In this document: positions 1 to 6,079 of the stretch, piece after piece | Layout: each line of letters starts with the position of its first letter | Numbering within the stretch: the stretch's first letter is position 1 | Translations under genes and position numbers: made by a program | Notes under the pieces: model-generated | What the model saw: the letters and a program-made list of their open reading frames with translations, nothing else | Told to the model about the DNA's origin: nothing | Database searches by the model: none | NCBI GenBank assembly: GCA_031265345.1 | Contig: JAISCU010000367.1 | Span: forward strand, 1-7,241 | Reading direction: 5' to 3' | DNA: 7,241 nt | From: Bifidobacteriaceae bacterium | Lineage (GTDB): Bacteria > Actinomycetota > Actinomycetes > Actinomycetales > WQXJ01

Positions 1-105
1 AAGGAGATGGACCGGCTCAAGAAGGAGGGCATCCACGTGCCCGCCGCGTGGCATCCCGACTGGAACTACACCATCAGGCCGCCCGCCCAAAAGCGCAATA
101 AATAA
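1..105 (+). CDS. C-terminal end of a transposase, probably ISAzo13 (Rhodopirellula-type) family; 5' end outside window
   Basis: Frame 1 is open from the first base and ends at TAA (103-105), giving 34 residues of a protein whose start lies outside the window. The tail contains the string WHPDWNYTI, which resembles the FHGEWNYTI-like C-terminus I associate with ISAzo13-family (Rhodopirellula-type DDE) transposases. It finishes in a basic stretch (QKRNK), common at transposase ends. The assignment rests on this one short motif recalled from the family; no catalytic residue is visible. If correct, the enzyme moves its insertion sequence by DDE cut-and-paste chemistry. The other repeat debris just downstream fits a mobile-element graveyard. 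No terminal inverted repeat could be assigned. Confidence 0.5.
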   Translation, partial: KEMDRLKKEGIHVPAAWHPDWNYTIRPPAQKRNK

Positions 106-147
106 TCGGCGCGTCCTTACGCTCGGAGCGGTTCCCGGTCACGGACA

Positions 148-396
148 CGAAAACCTGCAGAACGTGGCACTCGGCTCTGGGACGCTTCGACGAAACCTGC
201 ATATGGTGGCACTCGCGCGCGACAGCCACGGATCGCAGGTTTCTCGCCAACGCCACCACCGCATCGGCCAGTCTGACCGAGCCCAGTTCGTCATCACGTT
301 CGCTAGCCTCTCGTGTCCCGCGAAGCGCGACTGTTCCCGAAAAGCCGCGTGCCGTGAGCGTTGGTGCCGAGAGAGCCCCGGATCGCAGGTATCTTC
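148..396. repeat. Four copies of a GCCAC-N5-GCAGGTTT motif in two orientations
   Basis: Two copies lie on the minus strand (148-168 and 191-210) and two on the plus strand (225-246 and 375-396). Copies 1 and 2 also share GTGGCACTCG (164-173 and 206-215), 42 bp apart. Copies 3 and 4 share 15 of 16 bases (225-240 and 375-390), exactly 150 bp apart. The five bases between the conserved blocks differ in copies 1 and 2 but are GGATC in both 3 and 4. Multiple short subterminal repeats are typical of transposase-binding ends, for example in the IS21 family, so this may be one or two insertion-sequence ends without their genes. The family assignment is inference; the repeats themselves are directly visible. 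Confidence 0.6.
192..243. repeat. 52-bp interrupted palindrome made by two head-to-head motif copies
   Basis: Three pairs of arms share one centre of symmetry between 217 and 218. GAAACCTGC (192-200) pairs with GCAGGTTTC (235-243), GTGGC (206-210) pairs with GCCAC (225-229), and TCGCGCGCGA (213-222) is self-complementary at the centre. The two intervening blocks do not pair. Shared symmetry over 52 bp is far better than chance and indicates a dimeric protein-binding site or two fused element ends rather than a simple terminator; no T-run follows. Confidence 0.65.
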
Positions 397-571
397 GGGA
401 CGCCAACGGCTCGCGCCAGGACCAGAGCCGTCGCCTTCACCCGTTGACGGGGCCACCGTCTGGTCGACTCAAACGCGGCACCGTCCAGCACCGCCCCAGG
501 TGTGGGAACGCCACCAGGCACCTGCTACCAGTGAGAACCGCATGTGCGGCAGTGCTGTTGGCAAGAGGTGC

Positions 572-600
572 GAGACATGACCCTCGAATTCGGGTATGGT
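572..600 (+). promoter_or_regulatory. Possible sigma-70-type promoter for the TIR-FGE/asparaginase operon
   Basis: GAGACA (572-577) matches 4 of 6 bases of the -35 consensus. After a 17-bp spacer, TATGGT (595-600) matches 4 of 6 bases of the -10 consensus. Transcription would start near 607, leaving a leader of about 60 nt before the GTG start at 668. This is the best candidate I see upstream of the gene, but such matches arise by chance. Confidence 0.3.
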
Positions 601-667
601 TGGCCATCGGGGAACGGGGAATCGGGGGAATGTGAGTCCGAGAGACCGATCTTGAATTGGAGAGCCA

Positions 668-1969
668 GTGGCCAGCGACAGGCGAGCGGTGTTCGTTGTT
701 AGTGGGCGAAATGAAAAGCTGCGACTATCAATGTTCGACTTTCTCCGGGCGATCGATTTGCGACCAATGGAGTGGAGCGAGGCCGTCAGCCTGACGGGGG
801 AGGCCTACCCGCATATCGATAGTGTTCTCGACGCTGCATTCGCGCGCGCGCAGGCTGTGGTCGTGCTGTTTACTCCTGACGAGATGGCCCACCTTCGGCC
901 CGAGTATGCAGCGGACTGCGCCAACGACCCAGATACCGAGCCTGCGCCGCAGGCTCGCCCGAATGTGCTGTTCGAGGCTGGGATGGCAGTGGCGCGCTAT
1001 CCCGAACGCACCGTCATCGTCGAGATCGGTCGCACACGCGGGTTCTCCGATATCTCGGGTCGGCACGCTATCCGCTTCGACGGCACGGCCATAATGCGAC
1101 ATCAACTGGCCAATCGGCTCCAGACTGCCGGCTGCGCAGTAAACACCCGTGGGAGTGACTGGCTCGCGGTCGGCGATTTTGAGGCGCCTTCACCTGGGAC
1201 GCCACCTCTCGTGCCTAAGCTCGCACCCGCAGCGCCAAACCCGGGCGGTCCGCCAAGTCTGCCACCGCCAGCGTTGCCCCACGGCCTAGTTGTTGTCGAT
1301 CCGGGGACAGCGCCAGTGCTCGACCCAGTCAGCGGGAGGCATGCCGAACTGACGGTCAGGCACCGATTCTTGATCGGCAGTTTGCCAGTGACACAGGAAA
1401 TGTATGCTGAAGTCTTGGGCGATAGGCCCAGCTACTTCACCGGCGATGATCTGCCGGTCGAATCGGTCACCTGGTACGACGCGCTCCTCTTCTGCAATGA
1501 ATTGTCGAAACGAGACGGTCTAGAGTCGGTGTACCCGGGCGTGACAGAGCGGACCCTCGGGGCACCCGATCTTGATGCCGACGGATATCGGCTGCCAACC
1601 GAGGCAGAGTGGGTGTTCGGGTGCCTGGGCGGCGCTAAGGGAGGGCGGTTTCCGGCCGAGCTTGCCAAGTCAGCCTGGTACCACGACAACGCGGATGGAT
1701 CCACTCACCCGGTGGGAGAACTGGCCCCGAACGGCCTCGGACTTCGCGACATGCTGGGCAATGTCGACGAGTGGTGCTCGGATCGGTATGCGCGTGGCTT
1801 TAGCGCTGTCGGTCCACGGGGAGGCCCCCGTGCCGGCAGGGACCGAGCACGCCGCGGCGGATCGTGGAACGACTCGGCCCGAGATGTGTCTCCGGAGTCT
1901 CGGTCCGGTATGTACCCCGGGCTGCATGATAAATTCACGGGCTTTCGGGTCGCCCGCTCTATGAAGTAA
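668..1969 (+). CDS. TIR-like domain fused to an FGE-sulfatase (C-type lectin fold) domain; putative conflict effector
   Basis: 433 residues. Residues 7-167 resemble the predicted nucleotide-binding TIR-like family (PF10137, related to Cap12/Pycsar TIR effectors). It has a VFVVSGRNEK first strand, a VVVLFTPDE strand, the signature RPNVLFEAGMA with likely catalytic Glu103, and a GFSDISGRHAIRFDG end. Residues 174-205 are a proline-rich linker. Residues 206-431 are an FGE-sulfatase (SUMF1-like) domain with PVTQEMY, ESVTWYDALLFCNELS, YRLPTEAEW, LGNVDEWC, RRGGSW and GFRVAR. The active-site cysteines expected after RGGSW in true formylglycine-generating enzymes are absent, so this half is probably a binding or sensing module. 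The GTG start at 668 is chosen because GGAGAG (659-664) precedes it; the next ATG (codon 22) would delete the first TIR strand. The asparaginase gene follows after 20 bp, so co-transcription is likely. NAD hydrolysis and antiphage defence are inferred from the family, not shown. Confidence 0.85.
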   Translation: MASDRRAVFVVSGRNEKLRLSMFDFLRAIDLRPMEWSEAVSLTGEAYPHIDSVLDAAFARAQAVVVLFTPDEMAHLRPEYAADCANDPDTEPAPQARPNVLFEAGMAVARYPERTVIVEIGRTRGFSDISGRHAIRFDGTAIMRHQLANRLQTAGCAVNTRGSDWLAVGDFEAPSPGTPPLVPKLAPAAPNPGGPPSLPPPALPHGLVVVDPGTAPVLDPVSGRHAELTVRHRFLIGSLPVTQEMYAEVLGDRPSYFTGDDLPVESVTWYDALLFCNELSKRDGLESVYPGVTERTLGAPDLDADGYRLPTEAEWVFGCLGGAKGGRFPAELAKSAWYHDNADGSTHPVGELAPNGLGLRDMLGNVDEWCSDRYARGFSAVGPRGGPRAGRDRARRGGSWNDSARDVSPESRSGMYPGLHDKFTGFRVARSMK

Positions 1970-1989
1970 CTGCAAGGAGAACCCAACAA

Positions 1990-3147
1990 ATGTCCACATC
2001 TTCGTATGTTCGCCGTCACCGAGTGCTGATGATCACGACGGGCGGCACAATGGGAGGCCAAGTCGCGCGAGACGACCCCCTCCGGCAAGTCATCGACAAT
2101 AGTCCACAAGCTGTCGAAATCGCTAAAGACGCTAATGAGTTCGTTAAAATAATCGGGCCGACTCTCGCGGTACTCCGTGAGCAGCTTGATACCGACATCG
2201 AAATGATTCCCCATCCAGTGGCCGAAATCGACAGCTCCAATGTCGATCAATCACTTTGGGTCAAGCTCGCTGACACCATCAAGGAACAGTACGATGACTT
2301 TGACTCATTCTTGATCACGCATGGCACCAACACACTTGGCTATACTTGCGCGGCACTCTCTTTCGCAATTGCAAACTCGGGCAAACCGATCGTCGTCACC
2401 GGATCGCAGGTTCCTTTCGGATTGCCTGGCAGCGACGCCCTAACCAATCTGGAGAACGGCGTGCGAATTTGTGTTGGTCAGGGCCAACGGGACACACGAA
2501 TCGCCGGGGTGGTGGCGGTGTTCGGCAGCTTCATCATCACGGGTACGCGAGTCAAGAAAGACAGGGAGTTCGACTACGACGCCTTCAAGTCTTTTGGCGC
2601 AGGCGCCATTGGTAGGATCGGCCGAATCATCAACATCGACCCCGACAACCTGGCAAAGCACAACGGATACTTGAGTACTACGCGGTACCCAATAGCCATG
2701 CGGGGGCGCAATCTGCGCGTGGACTCGGGATTTGACATGCGCATTGCGTCCCTGACCGAGTTCCCTGGCATGGACCCCGGCATTTTTGAACTCCTGATCC
2801 AGAAAAAGGACACTAGGGGATTTATACTGCGCGCAGTGGGGGCAGGCGATCCGTCCGACTCTCTGCAAGAGGCCTTCAGGATGCTGAAGGACAGGCAGAT
2901 ACCGATTGTCGTTACCACGCAAGCACCCAACGGGAACGCCAACTTCCAGGTCAATGAACCAGGCCAATGGCTGCGCGATAATCAAGTGGCGATCCCGGCC
3001 TATGATATGAGCATTGAAGCGCAAACCGCGAAATTGGCGTGGTTGCTGCACCAATCTCGGGAGCGTGGCTACAGGTATGGCGAAATCTGCGCAAGAATGC
3101 AGGAAGATCTGAGAGGCGAGGTCAACGTCATGTGGGAGGTTGAGTAG
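1990..3147 (+). CDS. L-asparaginase-family amidohydrolase (type I/AnsA-like) with variant substrate motif
   Basis: 385 residues. The family hydrolyses L-asparagine to aspartate and ammonia. The nucleophile motif TTGGTMGG (17-24; Thr20) is present, as are the substrate-binding serine region EIDSSNVDQSLW (79-90) and the second motif THGTNTL (110-116; Thr113). The catalytic lysine lies in TRVKK (186-190), followed by a family-like FDYDAFKSF. GSQVPFGLPGSDALTN and a C-terminal domain with AYDMSIEAQTAKLAWLL resemble cytosolic AnsA-type enzymes. No signal peptide is visible, so a cytosolic location is expected. The usual HGTDT reads HGTNT here: Asn114 replaces the Asp that contacts the substrate amino group. 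The protein is somewhat longer than E. coli AnsA (about 338 residues). The ATG start has AAGGAG at 1974-1979, 10 nt upstream, and lies 20 bp after the TIR-FGE stop. Its 3' end overlaps the convergent racemase-like gene. True substrate (Asn, Gln, D-Asn or another amide) is open. Confidence 0.88.
   Translation: MSTSSYVRRHRVLMITTGGTMGGQVARDDPLRQVIDNSPQAVEIAKDANEFVKIIGPTLAVLREQLDTDIEMIPHPVAEIDSSNVDQSLWVKLADTIKEQYDDFDSFLITHGTNTLGYTCAALSFAIANSGKPIVVTGSQVPFGLPGSDALTNLENGVRICVGQGQRDTRIAGVVAVFGSFIITGTRVKKDREFDYDAFKSFGAGAIGRIGRIINIDPDNLAKHNGYLSTTRYPIAMRGRNLRVDSGFDMRIASLTEFPGMDPGIFELLIQKKDTRGFILRAVGAGDPSDSLQEAFRMLKDRQIPIVVTTQAPNGNANFQVNEPGQWLRDNQVAIPAYDMSIEAQTAKLAWLLHQSRERGYRYGEICARMQEDLRGEVNVMWEVE
3128..3147. 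other. 20-bp tail-to-tail overlap of two convergent genes
   Basis: The plus-strand asparaginase stop codon is at 3145-3147 and the minus-strand racemase-like stop codon is at 3128-3130, so both reading frames use the same 20 bp. No strong intrinsic terminator (GC stem plus T-run) is visible on either side. Transcripts from the two sides may therefore run into each other and produce complementary 3' ends. Confidence 0.75.
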
Positions 3148-4501
3148 ACGGTGGCCTGTTGGGGCCGGTTAGCTGACGGTAACCCAAGTGGTGATCGGCC
3201 ATTTGCCTGGCCAGGGCACTCAAAGCGTCTATGACCACCTTTCCATGGTCGACCTCCATTTTGTCCTTTATCATTGGATTATCGGCTAGCACCACCGACA
3301 ACTCGGTGAGTGCAATCACGACCGTGTCGGTTGAGGAACCGGTCAATAGCGCCTGTGTCACCCTTTGGTAGAAGCGGGAGTCCTTGCCCTTCTTGGCCTT
3401 TACGTCCCAGGCCAGTTGAGTGATGGCTTGCGTGGCCCTCTCGGTGGGAACGGTGATCTGGAATTCGTCGGCCAATCGCCTAAAGTCACTCCAGTGGTTG
3501 ACGTCTACCACCGGCCCAATGCCGATCAAGTCAAAGTTCTCGGAACCGAGGCGATTGAGTTCTAGGCGAACTGCGTCAACGAGTGACATGAAGACAGCGC
3601 TGCGCTGCTCGCAACGAGTGCGAATCTCCTTGGAGAAATGCTGTGTGGTGTTGCATGCGATCCCAATGAATGTCGCGCCCGCGTCCAACAGGCTATCGAT
3701 CCCGTCAAGCACTGTCTTACGGACCTCGTCCTCTCTGTCCGCGATTTCCATCGACATGCCCATGCCTGGGCGCGATACAACAATCACGTTTGGATAATCG
3801 GCATCGCCCTGGAACGGTGGTCTCCCTTCATGGACGACAGTGTTGATACGCCGCCAGAGCTCCATCCCAGACTCAGGCCCGTTGCCGGTCAGAATACCCA
3901 GGACCGGGACCCTGAGGTCTGTAAGGGGAGAAGGCGTAGCCACTCGGCCCACCTGAGCGTTGGAGAGATGCTCCACCAATTGGCTTGGGAAGAACTCGAT
4001 TCCCCAAGCCGGATCGCCCGCATTGGTCATCATGGTATATGGGGAAAGACGACGCGACAATACGTCCTGGTCGAACAATTGGATGACGTCTGCCCGGCCG
4101 TCGAGTAGGAACGGGTTCACCAAGCCGTAGGCCATGCCGAATTCCGTGGAGAGTTCTTCGGCCGCAAGCCAAGTGACCTTGGCGCCAAGGATTTCGGCCG
4201 TCGCGTCGGTATTGCAATCCTGGTGTGCACGGTAGTGCACCGCCACATAGCGACGGCCTTCAGCAGACTCATAGGAGCCCAAATAGGTCTGGAGCTCGTC
4301 ACATAAGGGAATACCTTTCTTGCCCAGCCGCTGGCGGGCATTCGCCGCTTCGCGGCAGCTCCACGCGCGCCCAGTATTGGCGGTTATCTTGTGCCAGACG
4401 CGGTCCGTTGTTAGCTGAGCGTCAATCCGAGCCACCGGGTCAGGCCAGGGCACCGATGGGGACGATGTGCTATTTAGAGAAAACGATGAGGCAGAGGACA
4501 T
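3128..4501 (-). CDS. YbaK-like aminoacyl-tRNA editing domain fused to an aspartate/glutamate racemase-like domain
   Basis: 457 residues. After a Ser-rich start, residues about 40-185 resemble the YbaK/ProRS-associated editing fold. They show YVAVHYRAHQD then AEILGAKVTWLAAEEL, the typical LVNPFLLDG (compare VTPFGL), and TNAGDPAWGIEFFPSQL (compare the terminal strand and DL of the family). Family members deacylate mischarged tRNA. Residues about 198-440 match aspartate racemases: LGILTGNGPESGMELWRRI, YPNVIVVSRP, and FIGIACNTTQH carrying the first catalytic cysteine, Cys283. The second cysteine motif (normally GCTE) reads ALTE (397-400), with Leu398 in the cysteine position, so a normal two-base racemase is doubtful. 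The C-terminus is proline-rich. The ATG lies one base after the decarboxylase stop with GGAAGG just upstream, implying translational coupling. The racemase half is secure; the YbaK half is inferred from motif pattern. Confidence 0.75.
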   Translation of the reverse strand: MSSASSFSLNSTSSPSVPWPDPVARIDAQLTTDRVWHKITANTGRAWSCREAANARQRLGKKGIPLCDELQTYLGSYESAEGRRYVAVHYRAHQDCNTDATAEILGAKVTWLAAEELSTEFGMAYGLVNPFLLDGRADVIQLFDQDVLSRRLSPYTMMTNAGDPAWGIEFFPSQLVEHLSNAQVGRVATPSPLTDLRVPVLGILTGNGPESGMELWRRINTVVHEGRPPFQGDADYPNVIVVSRPGMGMSMEIADREDEVRKTVLDGIDSLLDAGATFIGIACNTTQHFSKEIRTRCEQRSAVFMSLVDAVRLELNRLGSENFDLIGIGPVVDVNHWSDFRRLADEFQITVPTERATQAITQLAWDVKAKKGKDSRFYQRVTQALLTGSSTDTVVIALTELSVVLADNPMIKDKMEVDHGKVVIDALSALARQMADHHLGYRQLTGPNRPPSTQPPT

Positions 4502-4502
4502 G

Positions 4503-5822
4503 TCAAGCCTTCCATCGCGAGACTATAGTGGCAAGCGATTCCCGCTCGGCCAGAAGCGCAAAGCTGGGAACATCGATGTAGCACATGCTCTTAGGAATCT
4601 GTCGGCTGTCGTAGGTTGACCACATCGCGACCGTGTACCCGCCTGCGTGGCCCACGACCAGGTGGTCGCCCGGCATCACGCTAACCGGTAGAGGGACGTC
4701 CCGCCCAAGGTAGTCCCCGGAGAAGCACAGAGGGCCGGCCACATTGAACGGGGAGGTGTCTCCAGTGCGCAGTTGGCCGTCGCCCGTCAAGACGAGGACC
4801 TCGTGTTGCCAGACGCCAGGCTGATAGGCAGTTCGCACAAACAAGTCCGCCCCGACGTGTGTGATCAGCGTTCCGCCTTGAGCGTCATCGTCCAGGGCGT
4901 ATTCGATCCGCGAGGCCACCCAACCGTTGTTGGCATGCATCGACCGTCCGAACTCCGTGATCAAGGACAGATCGCTCGACCACAGTTCTGGGATCGTCCT
5001 CCGCAGGGCCGCGGCGTACTCGGCGTGGCTTGGTGCCGCGTGACCATCGCGATAGGCAACAGGCAGGCCGCCGCCTATATCCAGGATCTTCAAGCTGGGA
5101 ATGGTCTCACGAAGCTCCGTAAACAGGCGGTAGACCGACCCGCACGCGGCCACCAACTGTTCGAGGGACATTCCTTGCGAGCCGACGTGGACATGCGGGG
5201 CATCCAGGCGTCCGCCTTGTCGGCAGTATTCGGCCACGACCGAACGGACAGCGCTTATGGGAACGCCGAACTTTGACCGCCGGGTGGCGGTGCTTGTGCG
5301 ACCGATTGTGCCGGCGCCAATCGTCGGATTGACCCGCAATCCCACCCGTGCCCGCGGGCCTGTGCTACAAGCGGCGATTCGTTGCAACTCGGCACCGGAG
5401 TTGGCATTCAAGAGTAGCGGGCGGCGCAATGCGGCTTCAATCTCGCGCTCAGTCTTGGCTGGCGAATCGAAGACGGTCAGCGCGAGGTCTATTGCTGCGG
5501 CTTCGGCTAGCGCCAGCTCGCCCGCCGATGCGACTTCGGCGCCCATTCCGGCTGCGGCCGCCTTTCTAAGCAAGCCAATCGACGGATTGGCCTTTACCGC
5601 CAAGGCGTGCAGCGTTTGGGCGGGGAAGGCATCTTGGAGTTCGGCTATTCGGTCCCCCAAGCGATCAAGGTCATAGAACAAGACGGCATCGTCATCCGGT
5701 CCGAACACGTCGGCCTGGATCGCTGCGGCGACGACCGCCGCATATTCTTCCGGTTCGATTCGTCGAGTCCGTCCAACAACGGACGGCACGGGTGTCTCAT
5801 CTGGTGGGGGCTTCAGCGTCAC
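4503..5822 (-). CDS. Fold-III PLP-dependent decarboxylase (diaminopimelate/ornithine decarboxylase-like)
   Basis: 439 residues from the chosen start. Family members decarboxylate diaminopimelate, ornithine, lysine or arginine with pyridoxal phosphate, in the cytosol. Visible landmarks are ALAVKANP with the PLP lysine Lys77, GAEVASAGELALA, NPTIGAG, SKFGV, HVHVGSQ (210-216), the phosphate-binding DIGGGLPV (248-255), EFGR (290-293), GPLCFSGDYLGRD with Cys366, and GGYTVAMWSTYDSR near the end. Two substitutions stand out: the usual CESGD is CFSGD, and the usual EPGR is EFGR, so the substrate may differ from diaminopimelate. The GTG start at 5822 is preferred because AAAGGAAG lies just upstream and the extra 47 codons of a longer reading frame (ATG at 5963) are Arg/Gly-rich and unlike the family. 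The stop codon is followed after one base by the ATG of the editing-racemase gene, so the two are one operon. I see no promoter I trust upstream. Confidence 0.87.
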   Translation of the reverse strand: MTLKPPPDETPVPSVVGRTRRIEPEEYAAVVAAAIQADVFGPDDDAVLFYDLDRLGDRIAELQDAFPAQTLHALAVKANPSIGLLRKAAAAGMGAEVASAGELALAEAAAIDLALTVFDSPAKTEREIEAALRRPLLLNANSGAELQRIAACSTGPRARVGLRVNPTIGAGTIGRTSTATRRSKFGVPISAVRSVVAEYCRQGGRLDAPHVHVGSQGMSLEQLVAACGSVYRLFTELRETIPSLKILDIGGGLPVAYRDGHAAPSHAEYAAALRRTIPELWSSDLSLITEFGRSMHANNGWVASRIEYALDDDAQGGTLITHVGADLFVRTAYQPGVWQHEVLVLTGDGQLRTGDTSPFNVAGPLCFSGDYLGRDVPLPVSVMPGDHLVVGHAGGYTVAMWSTYDSRQIPKSMCYIDVPSFALLAERESLATIVSRWKA

Positions 5823-5826
5823 GCTG

Positions 5827-5834
5827 CTTCCTTT
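5827..5834 (-). promoter_or_regulatory. Ribosome binding site fixing the GTG start of the decarboxylase
   Basis: On the minus strand AAAGGAAG is followed by four bases and then GTG at 5822-5820. The spacing is short but suitable, and it supports a start 47 codons downstream of the first in-frame ATG. Confidence 0.6.
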
Positions 5835-6079
5835 CGTGGGCGTAGTCGGCCCGCTCCCCCGTGCCTGGCCTCTCTTGCGTGGACCATACGTCCAGGCCCC
5901 GCATCCCCTCACTCGAGCGGTTCGACAGCCCGTGCGAAAGGGCATGCTGGAGGACCATGACAAACACGCCGGGGAACAGTGTACCCGATAATGCCAGGAT
6001 TGGGCTCACATCCCGCTTCACGCCTACCTAGTCGATCTATGACCGCACCGCGCGGTCGCGCACAAGCATGCACGGGCGC
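5835..6079. other. Intergenic stretch upstream of the decarboxylase, with the likely island breakpoint
   Basis: About 245 bp with no convincing gene. A minus-strand frame from GTG 6021 to 5797 encodes 74 residues with a hydrophobic start, but it runs into the decarboxylase and has no recognisable family. The promoter for the decarboxylase operon must lie here or further right, but only weak matches are visible. Similarity to dnaE2 is lost at about 6070-6080, so this is probably where the accessory block joins the older sequence. Confidence 0.4.

Larger units (their letters stand above)
106..667. other. Gene-poor stretch with mobile-element-like repeats
   Basis: About 560 bp between the transposase tail and the TIR-FGE gene. 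Several frames stay open by chance because the DNA is GC-rich, but their conceptual products are arginine/serine-rich, mutually overlapping and resemble no family I recognise. The left half (148-396) carries four copies of a 20-bp motif in both orientations. The right half (about 400-560) shows nothing I can name. The last 100 bases contain a possible promoter and the ribosome binding site of the next gene. Confidence 0.6.

Noticed and set aside
164..635. Overlapping plus-strand open frames between the transposase tail and the TIR-FGE gene
   Set aside because: They overlap one another, start inside repeat copies, have low-complexity Arg/Ser/His-rich products and no convincing ribosome binding sites.
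1283..1966. Possible diversity-generating retroelement target, because FGE/C-type lectin domains are classic variable proteins
   Set aside because: There is no reverse transcriptase gene and no second near-copy of the C-terminal coding segment (template repeat) in the window. The RGGSW-to-GFR segment is not rich in the Asn/AAY codons typical of mutagenised sites.
1705..2250. 181-codon minus-strand open frame across the TIR-FGE/asparaginase junction
   Set aside because: It lies fully antisense to two strongly supported genes and its product resembles nothing.
2401..2412. GGATCGCAGGTT inside the asparaginase gene, matching part of the upstream repeat motif
   Set aside because: It encodes the conserved GSQV of the asparaginase family and lacks the GCCAC block; coincidence is enough.
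4503..5963. Longer 486-residue form of the decarboxylase starting at ATG 5963
   Set aside because: The extra 47 residues are Arg/Gly/Ser-rich and unlike the family. A good ribosome binding site precedes the GTG at 5822, close to where homology begins.
5797..6021. 74-codon minus-strand frame with a hydrophobic N-terminus upstream of the decarboxylase
   Set aside because: It runs 26 bases into the decarboxylase coding region, its second half is Arg/Glu-rich, and no family is recognisable. A leader peptide cannot be excluded but is not supported.
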